Source: CBDUBU01 sp965365465
GTDB lineage: Bacteria; Bacteroidota; Rhodothermia; Rhodothermales; DASSAV01
Length of the DNA stretch: 6,919 bases
Reading direction: 5' to 3'
Assembly: GCA_965365465.1 (NCBI GenBank)
Contig: CBDUBU010000220.1
Span: forward strand, 1-6,919
The position numbers and the translations under genes are program-made. Under the pieces are notes generated by a model. The model was not told the origin of the DNA. It saw nothing but the letters and a program-made list of their open reading frames with translations, and made no database searches. This document shows, one piece after another, positions 1-6,156 of this stretch. Every line of letters starts with the position of its first letter. The stretch's first letter is position 1.

Positions 1-947
1 TCCTGAAGCACATGATACAGGAGCGCCCATATTCGCGTCGTAGCATCCGGATCGTACCCGCCGGCAAGCGTGAAAAGCGCCCGTCCGTGTGCGTAGTCAT
101 CGGCCAGATGCGATAGCAGTCGGAACAGCGTTTCGTAGGCGCGGGAAGTCAGCAGCAGGTCGGCCAGCGGGTCGTGGAAATGCGCGTCCGCCCCGCAGAC
201 CACCACCAGCACATCCGGCTGAAACCACGAAAGGGCGTGCGGCGCCACCCGCTCGAACACATCCAGGTAGCTGGCATCCGTCGTGTTGGGTTCGAGCGGC
301 GCGTTGAGCTTGAAGCCTTTTCCGCCTCCTTCTCCCAGTTCGTAAATGGCGCCCGTGCCGGGGAAAAGGTACTGCCCGGATTCATGCAGGCTGATGGTCA
401 GCGTTTTCGGGTCGTCGTAGTGGAGCCATTGCACGCCGTCGCCATGATGCACGTCGATGTCGATATAGGCCACGCGCAGCCCATGATCGGTAAAGTGCCG
501 GATGGCAACGGAGAGGTCGTTGTAAATGCAGAACCCGGAGGCCAATTCGCGCTGGGCGTGGTGCAGCCCGCCGCCGAGTTGCAGCGCCTTTTTGGTTGCG
601 CCGGAAGTAATCATGCGAGCCGCGTGCAGAGTTCCTCCTACAAGGAGCCGCGCAGCCTCGTCCATTCCAGGAAAAACCGGAACGTCCATCGTATTCAAAC
701 CGAAACGATGCGCGTCCGGCAAGGGGTTCCCGACCGAGGCGCTTTCCACCTGTGCGACCAGCGCCTCGCTGTGCGTCGTCAAAACTTCTTCGCGCGTGGC
801 GATGGGAGGTTGAACCAGGTTCGGCTCGCGCCCCAGCGCGTGCAGCAAGTCCAGCAGCATCTGGAGCCGGACAGGGCTGAAGGGATGGGAAGGACCAAAA
901 TTGTAATCCTGGTACTGTTCGTGGTAAACGGTGGCAACACGCGACAT
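1..947 (-). CDS. acuC: AcuC-like histone deacetylase family protein (C-terminus cut by window edge)
   Basis: Zinc-dependent deacetylase of the arginase/deacetylase fold. The family removes acetyl groups from lysines, and Bacillus AcuC reactivates acetyl-CoA synthetase. Hand translation from the ATG at 945-947 gives 315 open codons up to the left edge. Family motifs occur in order: the HH dyad in GGLHHAQ (residues 129-130), the zinc-site segment IDIDVHHGDG (ligands D165 and H167), SLHESGQYLFPGTG (187-199), CGAD with the third metal ligand D254, and GGYD with catalytic Y298. All catalytic residues are present. Family members are usually about 370-390 residues, so roughly 60 are missing beyond the edge. 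The start is well fixed: an in-frame TAA lies three codons upstream and a TAAGG ribosome-binding site sits about six bases before the ATG. It lies 107 bases downstream of acuB on the same strand, probably co-transcribed. A polyamine or other small-molecule deacetylase is possible, but the acuB neighbour favours AcuC. Confidence 0.93.
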   Translation of the reverse strand, partial: MSRVATVYHEQYQDYNFGPSHPFSPVRLQMLLDLLHALGREPNLVQPPIATREEVLTTHSEALVAQVESASVGNPLPDAHRFGLNTMDVPVFPGMDEAARLLVGGTLHAARMITSGATKKALQLGGGLHHAQRELASGFCIYNDLSVAIRHFTDHGLRVAYIDIDVHHGDGVQWLHYDDPKTLTISLHESGQYLFPGTGAIYELGEGGGKGFKLNAPLEPNTTDASYLDVFERVAPHALSWFQPDVLVVVCGADAHFHDPLADLLLTSRAYETLFRLLSHLADDYAHGRALFTLAGGYDPDATTRIWALLYHVLQ

Positions 948-1054
948 AAAACCTTACAACTACCGATAGGCCGGCATTAGCGTAAAGGCGACGGTTGGAA
1001 GGTCGCCCACGAGCAAGATGTCCTGACGATCCGGGCGGCTTGAAAAGAGGCGAA

Positions 1055-1684
1055 TTAAACGATCCACGATTTCCGGATAGGCCACACCACCTGGAATCCT
1101 TCCTCACGGAGGAAATCGGCGAGCAGATGCGTATTCAGGGTGCTGACCCGGAGGATTACGCGAGGGGCTTCTCCAGCTTCAGGATAACTCAGCACCGAAT
1201 GGATTTCAACGCCCCGGCTGTCCAGCAGGGCTGTGAGCCGGGCCAACTGCCCTGGTTTTCCACTGAGCTGCACTGCCAGGCGACCGGAAGGCTGCATCAG
1301 GCCGGTGAGCCGCACAATGGCATCAAGCAAATCCGGTCCCGTGATGATGCCGGAGAGCCGGGCGCCCTCCATGACGGGCAGGCACCCGATCTTCCGCTCC
1401 TGCATCCGCCGCGCCGCCTCTTCTACCGGGTCTAGTGGCGTAGTGGTAATCGGATTGCGGGTCATAACTTGCTCGACCCTTGCTTCATTCGGGAACGGAT
1501 GGGGTTGCAACGCGCTGGTAGCCAGGCGCAGGTCGCGGTCTGTGACCACGCCTACCAGGAGATCGCCGTCCAGCACGGGCAGGTGCCGGATGCCGTGTTC
1601 CTGTAACTTCCGGTAGGCCGTTGCCAGGCTTTCGCCCTGATGGGTCGTTATGACCGGGCTGTGCATGATGTCTCGTACGAGCAT
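1055..1684 (-). CDS. acuB: AcuB-like CBS-CBS-ACT domain protein
   Basis: A 209-residue cytosolic regulatory protein. Two CBS motifs form a Bateman module: CBS1 at about residues 5-58, with RHLPVLD and VTDRDL, and CBS2 at about 72-125, starting with VEQVMTRNP and containing GCLPVME. An ACT-like domain follows at about 135-205 (LAVQLSGKPGQL, then a beta strand near VILRV). This order and length match Bacillus AcuB (about 214 residues). CBS pairs commonly bind adenine nucleotides and ACT domains bind small metabolites, so a sensing role is likely; no catalytic residues are seen. AcuB's exact biochemical role is poorly defined in the family. The gene precedes acuC, reproducing the acuB-acuC order of Bacillus, but no acuA acetyltransferase is visible upstream. 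The ATG at 1682-1684 lacks a clear Shine-Dalgarno sequence; it is chosen because the CBS1 domain begins immediately after it (MLVRDIM). Confidence 0.9.
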   Translation of the reverse strand: MLVRDIMHSPVITTHQGESLATAYRKLQEHGIRHLPVLDGDLLVGVVTDRDLRLATSALQPHPFPNEARVEQVMTRNPITTTPLDPVEEAARRMQERKIGCLPVMEGARLSGIITGPDLLDAIVRLTGLMQPSGRLAVQLSGKPGQLARLTALLDSRGVEIHSVLSYPEAGEAPRVILRVSTLNTHLLADFLREEGFQVVWPIRKSWIV

Positions 1685-1751
1685 GGCGCCAGGGGGAATT
1701 GTGAACAGGATGTAAAAAAAGCAGGAGGCTATGTATCAGGATCGTAGCATC

Positions 1752-1757
1752 ATTATA
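1752..1757 (-). promoter_or_regulatory. Candidate -10 element for acuB-acuC
   Basis: Read on the minus strand, this is a perfect TATAAT hexamer 67 bases upstream of the acuB ATG. No good -35 hexamer lies 16-18 bases further upstream (GGGCAG at 17). It is therefore a weak or activator-dependent candidate. The position is right for transcribing acuB and then acuC, but the call rests on one hexamer. Confidence 0.35.
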
Positions 1758-1894
1758 CGAACGAACCGGCCTTGCTGCCCGTTGGCAACATACAGGATGA
1801 CGGTTTTTTATCGGCAAGGCTGCTGAAACAACAGGGAGCCGCCGCGTCTTTCCGCCTCCGGTTTGCGCCGGCAGGCCAGGCGCGTGCTTGCCTG

Positions 1895-1923
1895 TTGCGA
1901 GGGCCATCGCGTACATTTATATG
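1895..1923 (+). promoter_or_regulatory. Candidate promoter for rlpA or its structured leader
   Basis: TTGCGA (1895-1900) and TATATG (1918-1923) are separated by 17 bases, each matching four of six bases of the sigma-70 consensus. Transcription from here would give a leader of about 200 bases containing the inverted repeats at 2011-2098 before the rlpA start. The match is moderate and other promoters are possible. Confidence 0.25.
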
Positions 1924-2010
1924 AGCCTGACCGTCTACGGACGCGAGGGGCACGGTGGCCGGACTGTTCGTGATTGGCGTCTTGATACGCTGGTAGAGGC
2001 CGTCGTCTGT

Positions 2011-2027
2011 GGCCTGCCTTGCAGGTC
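2011..2027 (+). repeat. Hairpin (CCTGC / GCAGG core) upstream of rlpA
   Basis: CCTGC at 2013-2017 pairs with GCAGG at 2021-2025 across a three-base CTT loop. A G-U pair (2012/2026) and a G-C pair (2011/2027) extend it. It is compact and GC-rich, has no following T-run, and lies directly before the larger inverted repeat at 2029-2092, so the two may form one folded leader. Confidence 0.5.
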
Positions 2028-2028
2028 G

Positions 2029-2098
2029 GCGCCTGAAAACAGGTTACGCGCGGCGCGTGTGCAAACATCGCCGCACGTCTATTTTCAGGCGCTCTGAA
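2029..2098 (+). promoter_or_regulatory. Structured element with alternative pairings in the rlpA leader
   Basis: An 11-base perfect inverted repeat, GCGCCTGAAAA (2029-2039) and TTTTCAGGCGC (2082-2092), encloses 42 bases. Inside are a possible AGGT extension (2041-2044 with 2077-2080, partly wobble), a hairpin ACGCG-CGG-CGCGT (2046-2058) and a stem GTGC/GCAC (2059-2062 with 2073-2076), giving a branched fold. Each outer arm can also fold alone: CCTG-AAAA-CAGG at 2032-2043, and TTCAG-GCGCT-CTGAA at 2084-2098. The long-range and local folds exclude each other, as in attenuators and riboswitches. It does not match any riboswitch class I know. The inverted repeat could instead be a protein-binding site or a remnant of a small mobile element. 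Confidence 0.45.
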
Positions 2099-2129
2099 GC
2101 GAAAGTTGCACAGACTGGTGATATGACCA

Positions 2130-2771
2130 ATGCCTGCCAACTACAACAACAACAGACGGAAACGAATAAAGAACACCCTGTCACGCCTCAAACGAGGCAA
2201 CCGCGAGCTGCGGGCAAAGGCAGCGCAGTACAGAAAGACCGCTTTTCTCTCAGGCGCGGTCGCGGTGGTTCTGGCTTTGATACTCGGTTTTATGGTTGTG
2301 CGTGAGCCGGTCCCAGATCCGGTAACGCTCGGAGAAGGTCCGGCAGGGGTGATGACCTCCGAAATGGCGCAACGGCTCGATTCTCTGCGTCAGGCAGACT
2401 CCCTGCGGGTCGCAGGCGCTCTTGCCGAAGCAGCCCGGAAGAAACAAACCCAGGCCGCGCAGGCGCGCGGCGCGGATGCCGGCAGCGGCCTGGCAAGCTA
2501 CTATGGTACGGAACTGGAGGGCGAACCAACAGCCAGCGGTGAAGGATTTAATCCCGCCGCTCTGACGGCTGCCCACCGCACCCTGCCTTTCGGCTCTCGC
2601 GTGCGAGTCACGAATGTGAGGAATGGAAAATCCGTGATTGTCCGGATTAACGACCGGGGACCCTTTTCAGGAAATAGGGTAATTGACCTTTCCCACGCGG
2701 CGGCCAGAAGCATCGGGATGCTCAAGCGTGGCACGGCCCGCGTCCGGATCGAACTCATGCGCTCCAGCTAA
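2130..2771 (+). CDS. rlpA: RlpA-like septal-ring lytic transglycosylase / double-psi beta-barrel protein
   Basis: A 213-residue protein of the RlpA family; characterised members cleave peptidoglycan glycan strands lacking stem peptides, at division sites. The N-terminus is very basic (residues 9-36), then a hydrophobic segment at about 38-57 forms a membrane anchor with the C-terminus outside. A polar Ala/Gln-rich linker (about 70-117) leads to the double-psi beta-barrel domain (about 119-210). Hallmarks are GLASYYG (120-126), TASGEGF (134-140), LTAAHRTLPFG (145-155), VTN (160-162), INDRGPF (173-179) and DLSHAAA (186-192). The usual conserved acidic and His residues (E138, H149, D175) are present. 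There is no lipobox cysteine and no C-terminal SPOR domain, unlike E. coli RlpA. The start ATG at 2130 has GGTGAT (2117-2122) at good spacing. It is monocistronic in this window. Confidence 0.92.
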   Translation: MPANYNNNRRKRIKNTLSRLKRGNRELRAKAAQYRKTAFLSGAVAVVLALILGFMVVREPVPDPVTLGEGPAGVMTSEMAQRLDSLRQADSLRVAGALAEAARKKQTQAAQARGADAGSGLASYYGTELEGEPTASGEGFNPAALTAAHRTLPFGSRVRVTNVRNGKSVIVRINDRGPFSGNRVIDLSHAAARSIGMLKRGTARVRIELMRSS

Positions 2772-3004
2772 CCCTGCAGTAAAGGGCATCCGGAAGCTCC
2801 ACAACTGACAGGAATGTGGTATTCCTCCAACTGCAAGGATGCAGCACGCTCCCTTACACTTTTCATCTGTCGTTCCCGGCAGGCGCGAGACTAGAGGCGC
2901 AGCCCGGCCGATGGAGCGTAACGACTAACGCAAGTAAGTCCCTCGCGTTACGTACATAGGGCAAGCAAAAACCGGAAAAGCTGTCTGGCCGAAGGTGAAG
3001 CGGT
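2772..3004. other. Convergent intergenic region with small hairpins
   Basis: No coding capacity is evident. It contains AGGAAT/ATTCCT around GTGGT (2810-2826), an enclosing TGCAGT/ACTGCA pair (2775-2780 and 2830-2835), a 7-base inverted repeat CGTAACG/CGTTACG (2917-2923 and 2946-2952), and GGTGAA-GCGG-TTCACC (2994-3009), which overlaps the stop codon of the minus-strand kinase. None is followed by a proper T-run, so no canonical terminator can be called for either converging gene. The hairpins may still help to end transcription. Confidence 0.5.
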
Positions 3005-4981
3005 TCACCCTTCAACGACGCATTCCAGCAGGGTGCATCTTGGCTTTTTCCGCACGGTGAGCGAGGCGCCCAGCTTGTTGGACCGGTACATCATCACGCG
3101 CATATCCAGGTCTTCCGAGGCTTTCAGAGCGTCGTCAGAAACCGCAACGCCGTCGTCTTTCACTTTGAGAAGCACGCGCCTGTTCTTTTTTGACAGATCT
3201 ATCCAGATATGCCGGGGTTTTCGGTATTTGATGGCAATGTGCGCTGCCTCCTGCGCAATGCGATACAGGTCTGTAGACAGTATGTGGCTTTCTATGAGAA
3301 CCGGGGCGCCGTACGTGTAGCGGCAGGGGATGCCGAACACCTTTTCAATCGTAGCAGCCAGCCCTTGCAGCGCGTGCAAGAGGCCGTCGGGCCGTGAATC
3401 TACAGGAGTGATGCGGCGGTACAGGTTCCGCGAGAAGGAGACGGCCTCCCCGAGCATGGTGTTGATCCGCCTCACCGGCTCGACGTGTGAAGAGTTCTCC
3501 TCTTCCAGTTTTTGCAGATGCGCGCCACTGAGCAGCGTGACGCCGGCCAACTGCTGCGCAAGGTCCTCATGGAGGTCGTACCCGATCTTGTGTTGTTCGC
3601 CCTCGCGTATCCGTTCTATTTCACGCTCCAACCGTTTTCGCTCCGTGACATCATAGAACATAGCCAGAATGCAATGCTCGCCTTTGAGTTCAATGGCCTC
3701 CGCTGATGCCATGACATAGCGGGTATCCCCGTTCTTGACGCGAATCGCCAGTTCGAACCCGTGATAACTCCCCTCTGCCAGCAGCCTTTCGATGATGCGG
3801 TCGCGGTTGGAAGGTTGCCTGTACAGACAGAGTTCGTTGAAGGAATGGCCGATTGCTTCCGCGTGAGGGTACCCGGTCATCTCAACGAAGCTTTCGTTCA
3901 CATCACGGATGATGCCCTTTTCAAACGTTGTTATGCTGATGGCAACAGGGGCCAGGTGAAACGATTTGGAGAAGCGTTCCTCGCTTTCATGTAGTTCCTG
4001 CTGGCTTGTCTGTCGCTGAATGGCTGCTCCGAGCGTGCTCGCTGCAATGTTCAGGGCATCAAGCTCTGTTTCCGTCCAGATGCGCTTTGAAAAGCATTCC
4101 TCAAAGCCGATGAACCCCCACCACTTGCTTTCCACGAAAACAGGGACGACTGCCAGAGAAGCCACGTTGCGATGGGCAAGCAGGACGCGCTCGGATTCAG
4201 GGAAGTTGTCGATAACACCGTGAATCGGTTTGCCGCTGCCGAGGGATTCCTCCCATCCCGAAAGCCCGAATGCGCTATAAGCAAAAGCTTCAGGTCCCGG
4301 ATGGCTAAGCTCCGGCTCCAGGCTGCTGTCGCTCCATTCGCGAAGCTGAAGGGCAAACAGGATGCCGCCTGCAAGCTGGTTCCTGTAAAGGTGGACGCGG
4401 GAAACCTGCCCGGCGCGACCGAGCCGCTCCAGCACCTCGTCCAGACACTGTTTCCAGGAAGGAGACTTGAGAAATTGTTCAGCGGCAAATCCGACTGATT
4501 CTAGGATCGCATCTCGGTCCAGAAGCGCCTTTTCTGCACGTTTTCGATCCGTAATGTCACGGATGACGCTGAGAACAAGGATGCCTTCCTCCGTCTCCAG
4601 AGGGCTAAGGCTAACATCCACCGGGAAAACCCCGCCGTTGCTCCTGAGACCTGTCAGCTCCAGGTTCACCCCCATAGGACGGGTAGCAGGATACTTTCTG
4701 TACTCTTGATGGTGTTGCTGGTGACGCTCCCGAAGCGGTTTGGGGATAAGCATTTCCAGCTTATTGCCAAGCATCTCCTTCCGGTCATAACCGAAGAGGC
4801 GCTCTGCCCGTTCGTTGACGAGCGCAATGTATCCCTCTCCATCTACAATGACCATGGCCTCTGGATTGGCCTCAAGCAGCCTGATGAACCATTCATTCTC
4901 GGCTACTCGCCTCGAAATCCTCTGCCGCTCCGGCATTGAGACGGCGGTCTCCGTATCGCCTATGTCAAGCGCCTTGTTCAT
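3005..4981 (-). CDS. PAS-GAF-PAS sensor histidine kinase with degenerate ATPase domain
   Basis: A 658-residue protein with no membrane segments, so a cytosolic sensor. Domains: PAS1 about 29-150 (NPEAMVIVDGEGYIALVNERAE, then SVIRDITDRKRAE), GAF-like about 160-325, PAS2 about 331-450 (ending FYDVTERKRLE), a HisKA_3-type dimerisation/phosphoacceptor helix about 452-525 with H471 in YDLHEDLAQQL, and a C-terminal HATPase-like region about 560-658. This is the NarL-partner (HisKA_3) architecture. The ATPase part is eroded. The N-box reads QEAAHIAIKY, with Ile582 where the Mg-binding Asn is expected. DxGxG reads DDGVA (609-613). The GLGLxxM loop reads DLDMRVM (624-630), losing both glycines. LYRIAQEA and LGASLTV still mark the fold. 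The reading frame is clean, so this is not a pseudogene by frameshift. No response regulator is adjacent. The ATG at 4979-4981 has no clear ribosome-binding site; M16 (4936) is an alternative. Confidence 0.88.
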   Translation of the reverse strand: MNKALDIGDTETAVSMPERQRISRRVAENEWFIRLLEANPEAMVIVDGEGYIALVNERAERLFGYDRKEMLGNKLEMLIPKPLRERHQQHHQEYRKYPATRPMGVNLELTGLRSNGGVFPVDVSLSPLETEEGILVLSVIRDITDRKRAEKALLDRDAILESVGFAAEQFLKSPSWKQCLDEVLERLGRAGQVSRVHLYRNQLAGGILFALQLREWSDSSLEPELSHPGPEAFAYSAFGLSGWEESLGSGKPIHGVIDNFPESERVLLAHRNVASLAVVPVFVESKWWGFIGFEECFSKRIWTETELDALNIAASTLGAAIQRQTSQQELHESEERFSKSFHLAPVAISITTFEKGIIRDVNESFVEMTGYPHAEAIGHSFNELCLYRQPSNRDRIIERLLAEGSYHGFELAIRVKNGDTRYVMASAEAIELKGEHCILAMFYDVTERKRLEREIERIREGEQHKIGYDLHEDLAQQLAGVTLLSGAHLQKLEEENSSHVEPVRRINTMLGEAVSFSRNLYRRITPVDSRPDGLLHALQGLAATIEKVFGIPCRYTYGAPVLIESHILSTDLYRIAQEAAHIAIKYRKPRHIWIDLSKKNRRVLLKVKDDGVAVSDDALKASEDLDMRVMMYRSNKLGASLTVRKKPRCTLLECVVEG

Positions 4982-5189
4982 GCCCGGAAAAGTTCATACT
5001 CAGAGGATTCATCGTCTGGCAACGCATTAGTCAAGTTTGATGAATGTACAAGACAACAAAGGCAGTATCCAGTATTTTGAGCAGAAAGCTGCATGTATAA
5101 AATACGAGGATGTGCTTTCCATTCATGCAGGCTAACCAGTCAGCCGGGTACTTTCCGGTTGAGCTTGTTTTTGCCCTGCATGATAAACG
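4982..5189. other. Upstream region of the sensor kinase
   Basis: No gene is seen. On the minus strand TTGACT (5029-5034) is a good -35-like hexamer, but the sequence 17 bases downstream (TGAATC at 5006-5011) is a poor -10, so the kinase promoter is not fixed. CTGCATG (5089-5095) and CATGCAG (5124-5130) form a 7-base inverted repeat around an AT-rich segment containing GTATAAAATAC; it could be an operator or a weak fold. Confidence 0.35.
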
Positions 5190-5224
5190 AAAAACCCCGA
5201 GATCCCTGCTTGATCTCGGGGTTT
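5190..5224 (-). terminator. Rho-independent terminator of the ECF sigma gene
   Basis: A 13-base perfect inverted repeat (5192-5204 with 5212-5224; core CCCCGAGATC/GATCTCGGGG) has a seven-base loop. On the minus strand the stem is followed by a run of five T (three within the stem, two beyond), then CGTTTATC. It starts about 30 bases after the sigma-factor stop codon. In the plus direction only three T follow, so termination of minus-strand transcription is favoured. It separates the sigma gene from the kinase, which therefore probably has its own promoter. Confidence 0.92.
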
Positions 5225-5253
5225 GATGCTTCCCGACTAAAGTGTTAAGGCGT

Positions 5254-5928
5254 TCAGTCTTCCTTCAACGTATAAACGCTTTTCAGCAGTTCTTGCAGCT
5301 TGGTTCTGCCGCGGTTGATACGGCTTTTGACGGTGCCGAGCGGCAGGCCTGTGATTTCAGCAATCTCCTCATAGCTCAGTTGCTGCACGTCCCGCAGGAC
5401 GACAGCCTCCCGGAAGTCCTCTGGCAATTGGGCCAGCGCTTGCTGGATAGCTTCGTCATGGATGCCCCGTTCGGCATGGCGATCCGGCGCCAGCGTTTCA
5501 GCAGGGATCTCCATTTCATACTCCTCGCCATCCCGGCTCAGCGAATGAAACGAGTACGTGCGGTGCCTCCTGCGGCGCCGGTACTCGGAACGCGCCAGGT
5601 TGCCTGCAATCGTGTAGAGCCAGGTAGAAAACTTGGCGATCGGGTGGTAAGAATGCCGGTTGCGGTGAACACGCAAAAATGTATCCTGTAGCAGATCCTC
5701 TACCTGTTTGTCGTCTTTGACGAAATGATACAGGTAATGGAAAAGCTTCTCGGAGTAGCGCTCAACCAGAATATCGAAAGCCTGCACCGTGCCTGCCTGG
5801 AAATGAGCCATGAGTTCCTCATCGCTCAACTGGCGCAAGGCCAGCCTTCGGTTTCCATGCTGGAGAGCGGCGCGTTTGGCTTCTGCAGTCATGTGTTTTT
5901 CGGTCATGCTTGTTTTATGTCCAGACAT
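5254..5928 (-). CDS. ECF-type RNA polymerase sigma factor (sigma-70 family)
   Basis: A group 4 (ECF) sigma factor that would direct RNA polymerase to a specific promoter set. From the chosen start it has 224 residues. Region 2 lies at about 35-121: SDEELMAHFQAG, then FDILVERY, the core-binding DLLQDTFLRV, and FSTWLYTIAGNLARSEYRRR for promoter melting. An acidic linker follows, then region 4 at about 159-215 with the helix-turn-helix SYEEIAEITGLPLGTVKSRI. The domain pair is clear and the frame intact. Several in-frame starts exist: GTG 5976, ATG 5928, 5907 and 5892. ATG 5928 is preferred because GAG lies six bases upstream and because the candidate promoter at 5976-6001 would exclude the GTG. 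The roughly 34 residues before region 2 are basic and longer than usual for an ECF factor. No anti-sigma factor follows; a strong terminator lies 30 bases downstream. ECF subgroup and regulon cannot be told from sequence alone. Confidence 0.93.
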   Translation of the reverse strand: MSGHKTSMTEKHMTAEAKRAALQHGNRRLALRQLSDEELMAHFQAGTVQAFDILVERYSEKLFHYLYHFVKDDKQVEDLLQDTFLRVHRNRHSYHPIAKFSTWLYTIAGNLARSEYRRRRRHRTYSFHSLSRDGEEYEMEIPAETLAPDRHAERGIHDEAIQQALAQLPEDFREAVVLRDVQQLSYEEIAEITGLPLGTVKSRINRGRTKLQELLKSVYTLKED

Positions 5929-5975
5929 CAATAGCTCGAAACTGAAAGTAGCAGCAAACGTTAATTTAGGTTGCA

Positions 5976-6001
5976 CAGATAATTATGACAAACATCGTTC
6001 C
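5976..6001 (-). promoter_or_regulatory. Candidate ECF-type promoter of the sigma gene (autoregulation)
   Basis: On the minus strand GGAAC (5997-6001), the classic ECF -35 core, is followed after 17 bases by TCTG (5976-5979), which resembles an ECF -10. It lies about 48 bases upstream of the preferred ATG. Many ECF factors transcribe their own gene from such sites. A sigma-70-like CATAAT (5982-5987) overlaps it, with no good -35. Confidence 0.3.
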
Positions 6002-6120
6002 ATAAAGCAGCCTCTGCCAGACTGTCGTAAGACACGCATAGACCTTGCCTGATTTCAAAAAAGGCGCGTTTTCCTGGCCATCTAGTTCCTGTGCCGGTCT
6101 TTTGAAGTCCTGCATTTATG

Positions 6121-6149
6121 CCTCCCGGCTGTTCACTAGACAGGGGAGG
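6121..6149 (+). promoter_or_regulatory. Hairpin covering a strong ribosome-binding site
   Basis: CCTCCC (6121-6126) pairs with GGGAGG (6144-6149), and CTGT (6129-6132) with ACAG (6140-6143), closing a seven-base loop with a two-base GG bulge. The right arm contains the near-perfect Shine-Dalgarno GGGGAGGT, six bases before the ATG at 6157. Folding would hide the site, as in translational control elements. With no T-run after it, it is not a standard terminator in either direction. Confidence 0.45.
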
Positions 6150-6156
6150 TAGATTT

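Larger units (their letters stand above)
1685..2129. other. Divergent intergenic region between acuB and rlpA
   Basis: A 445-base stretch between divergently transcribed genes. The short open frames in it have no recognisable protein character and no convincing ribosome-binding sites. The left part (1685-1800) is the likely acuB control region. The right part (about 1877-2098) is rich in inverted repeats: CAGGC/GCCTG at 1877-1881 and 1890-1894, the hairpin at 2011-2027, and the long-range fold at 2029-2092. Most of its content is therefore probably promoters plus a structured rlpA leader. Confidence 0.6.

Noticed and set aside
174..980. Long plus-strand open frame (268 codons)
   Set aside because: It lies antisense to the AcuC gene, which has all the family motifs; high GC makes long opposite-strand frames common. 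The translation shows no domain.
382..1107. Minus-strand open frame of 241 codons overlapping both acu genes
   Set aside because: Wrong frame relative to AcuC and AcuB, Arg/Pro/Gly-rich, with no recognisable motif.
2029..2092. Possible tRNA or CRISPR repeat
   Set aside because: The stem lengths and loops do not form a cloverleaf with the conserved T-loop or D-loop bases, and there are only two arms, not a series of repeats with spacers.
1888..2097. Small plus-strand ORF before rlpA
   Set aside because: It would cover the inverted-repeat region, has no ribosome-binding site and no protein character; the fold explains the sequence better.
5976..5978. GTG at 5976-5974 as start of the sigma factor (240 residues)
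   Set aside because: The added 16 residues have no family support, no clear Shine-Dalgarno precedes it, and the candidate promoter overlaps it; ATG 5928 is the better choice.
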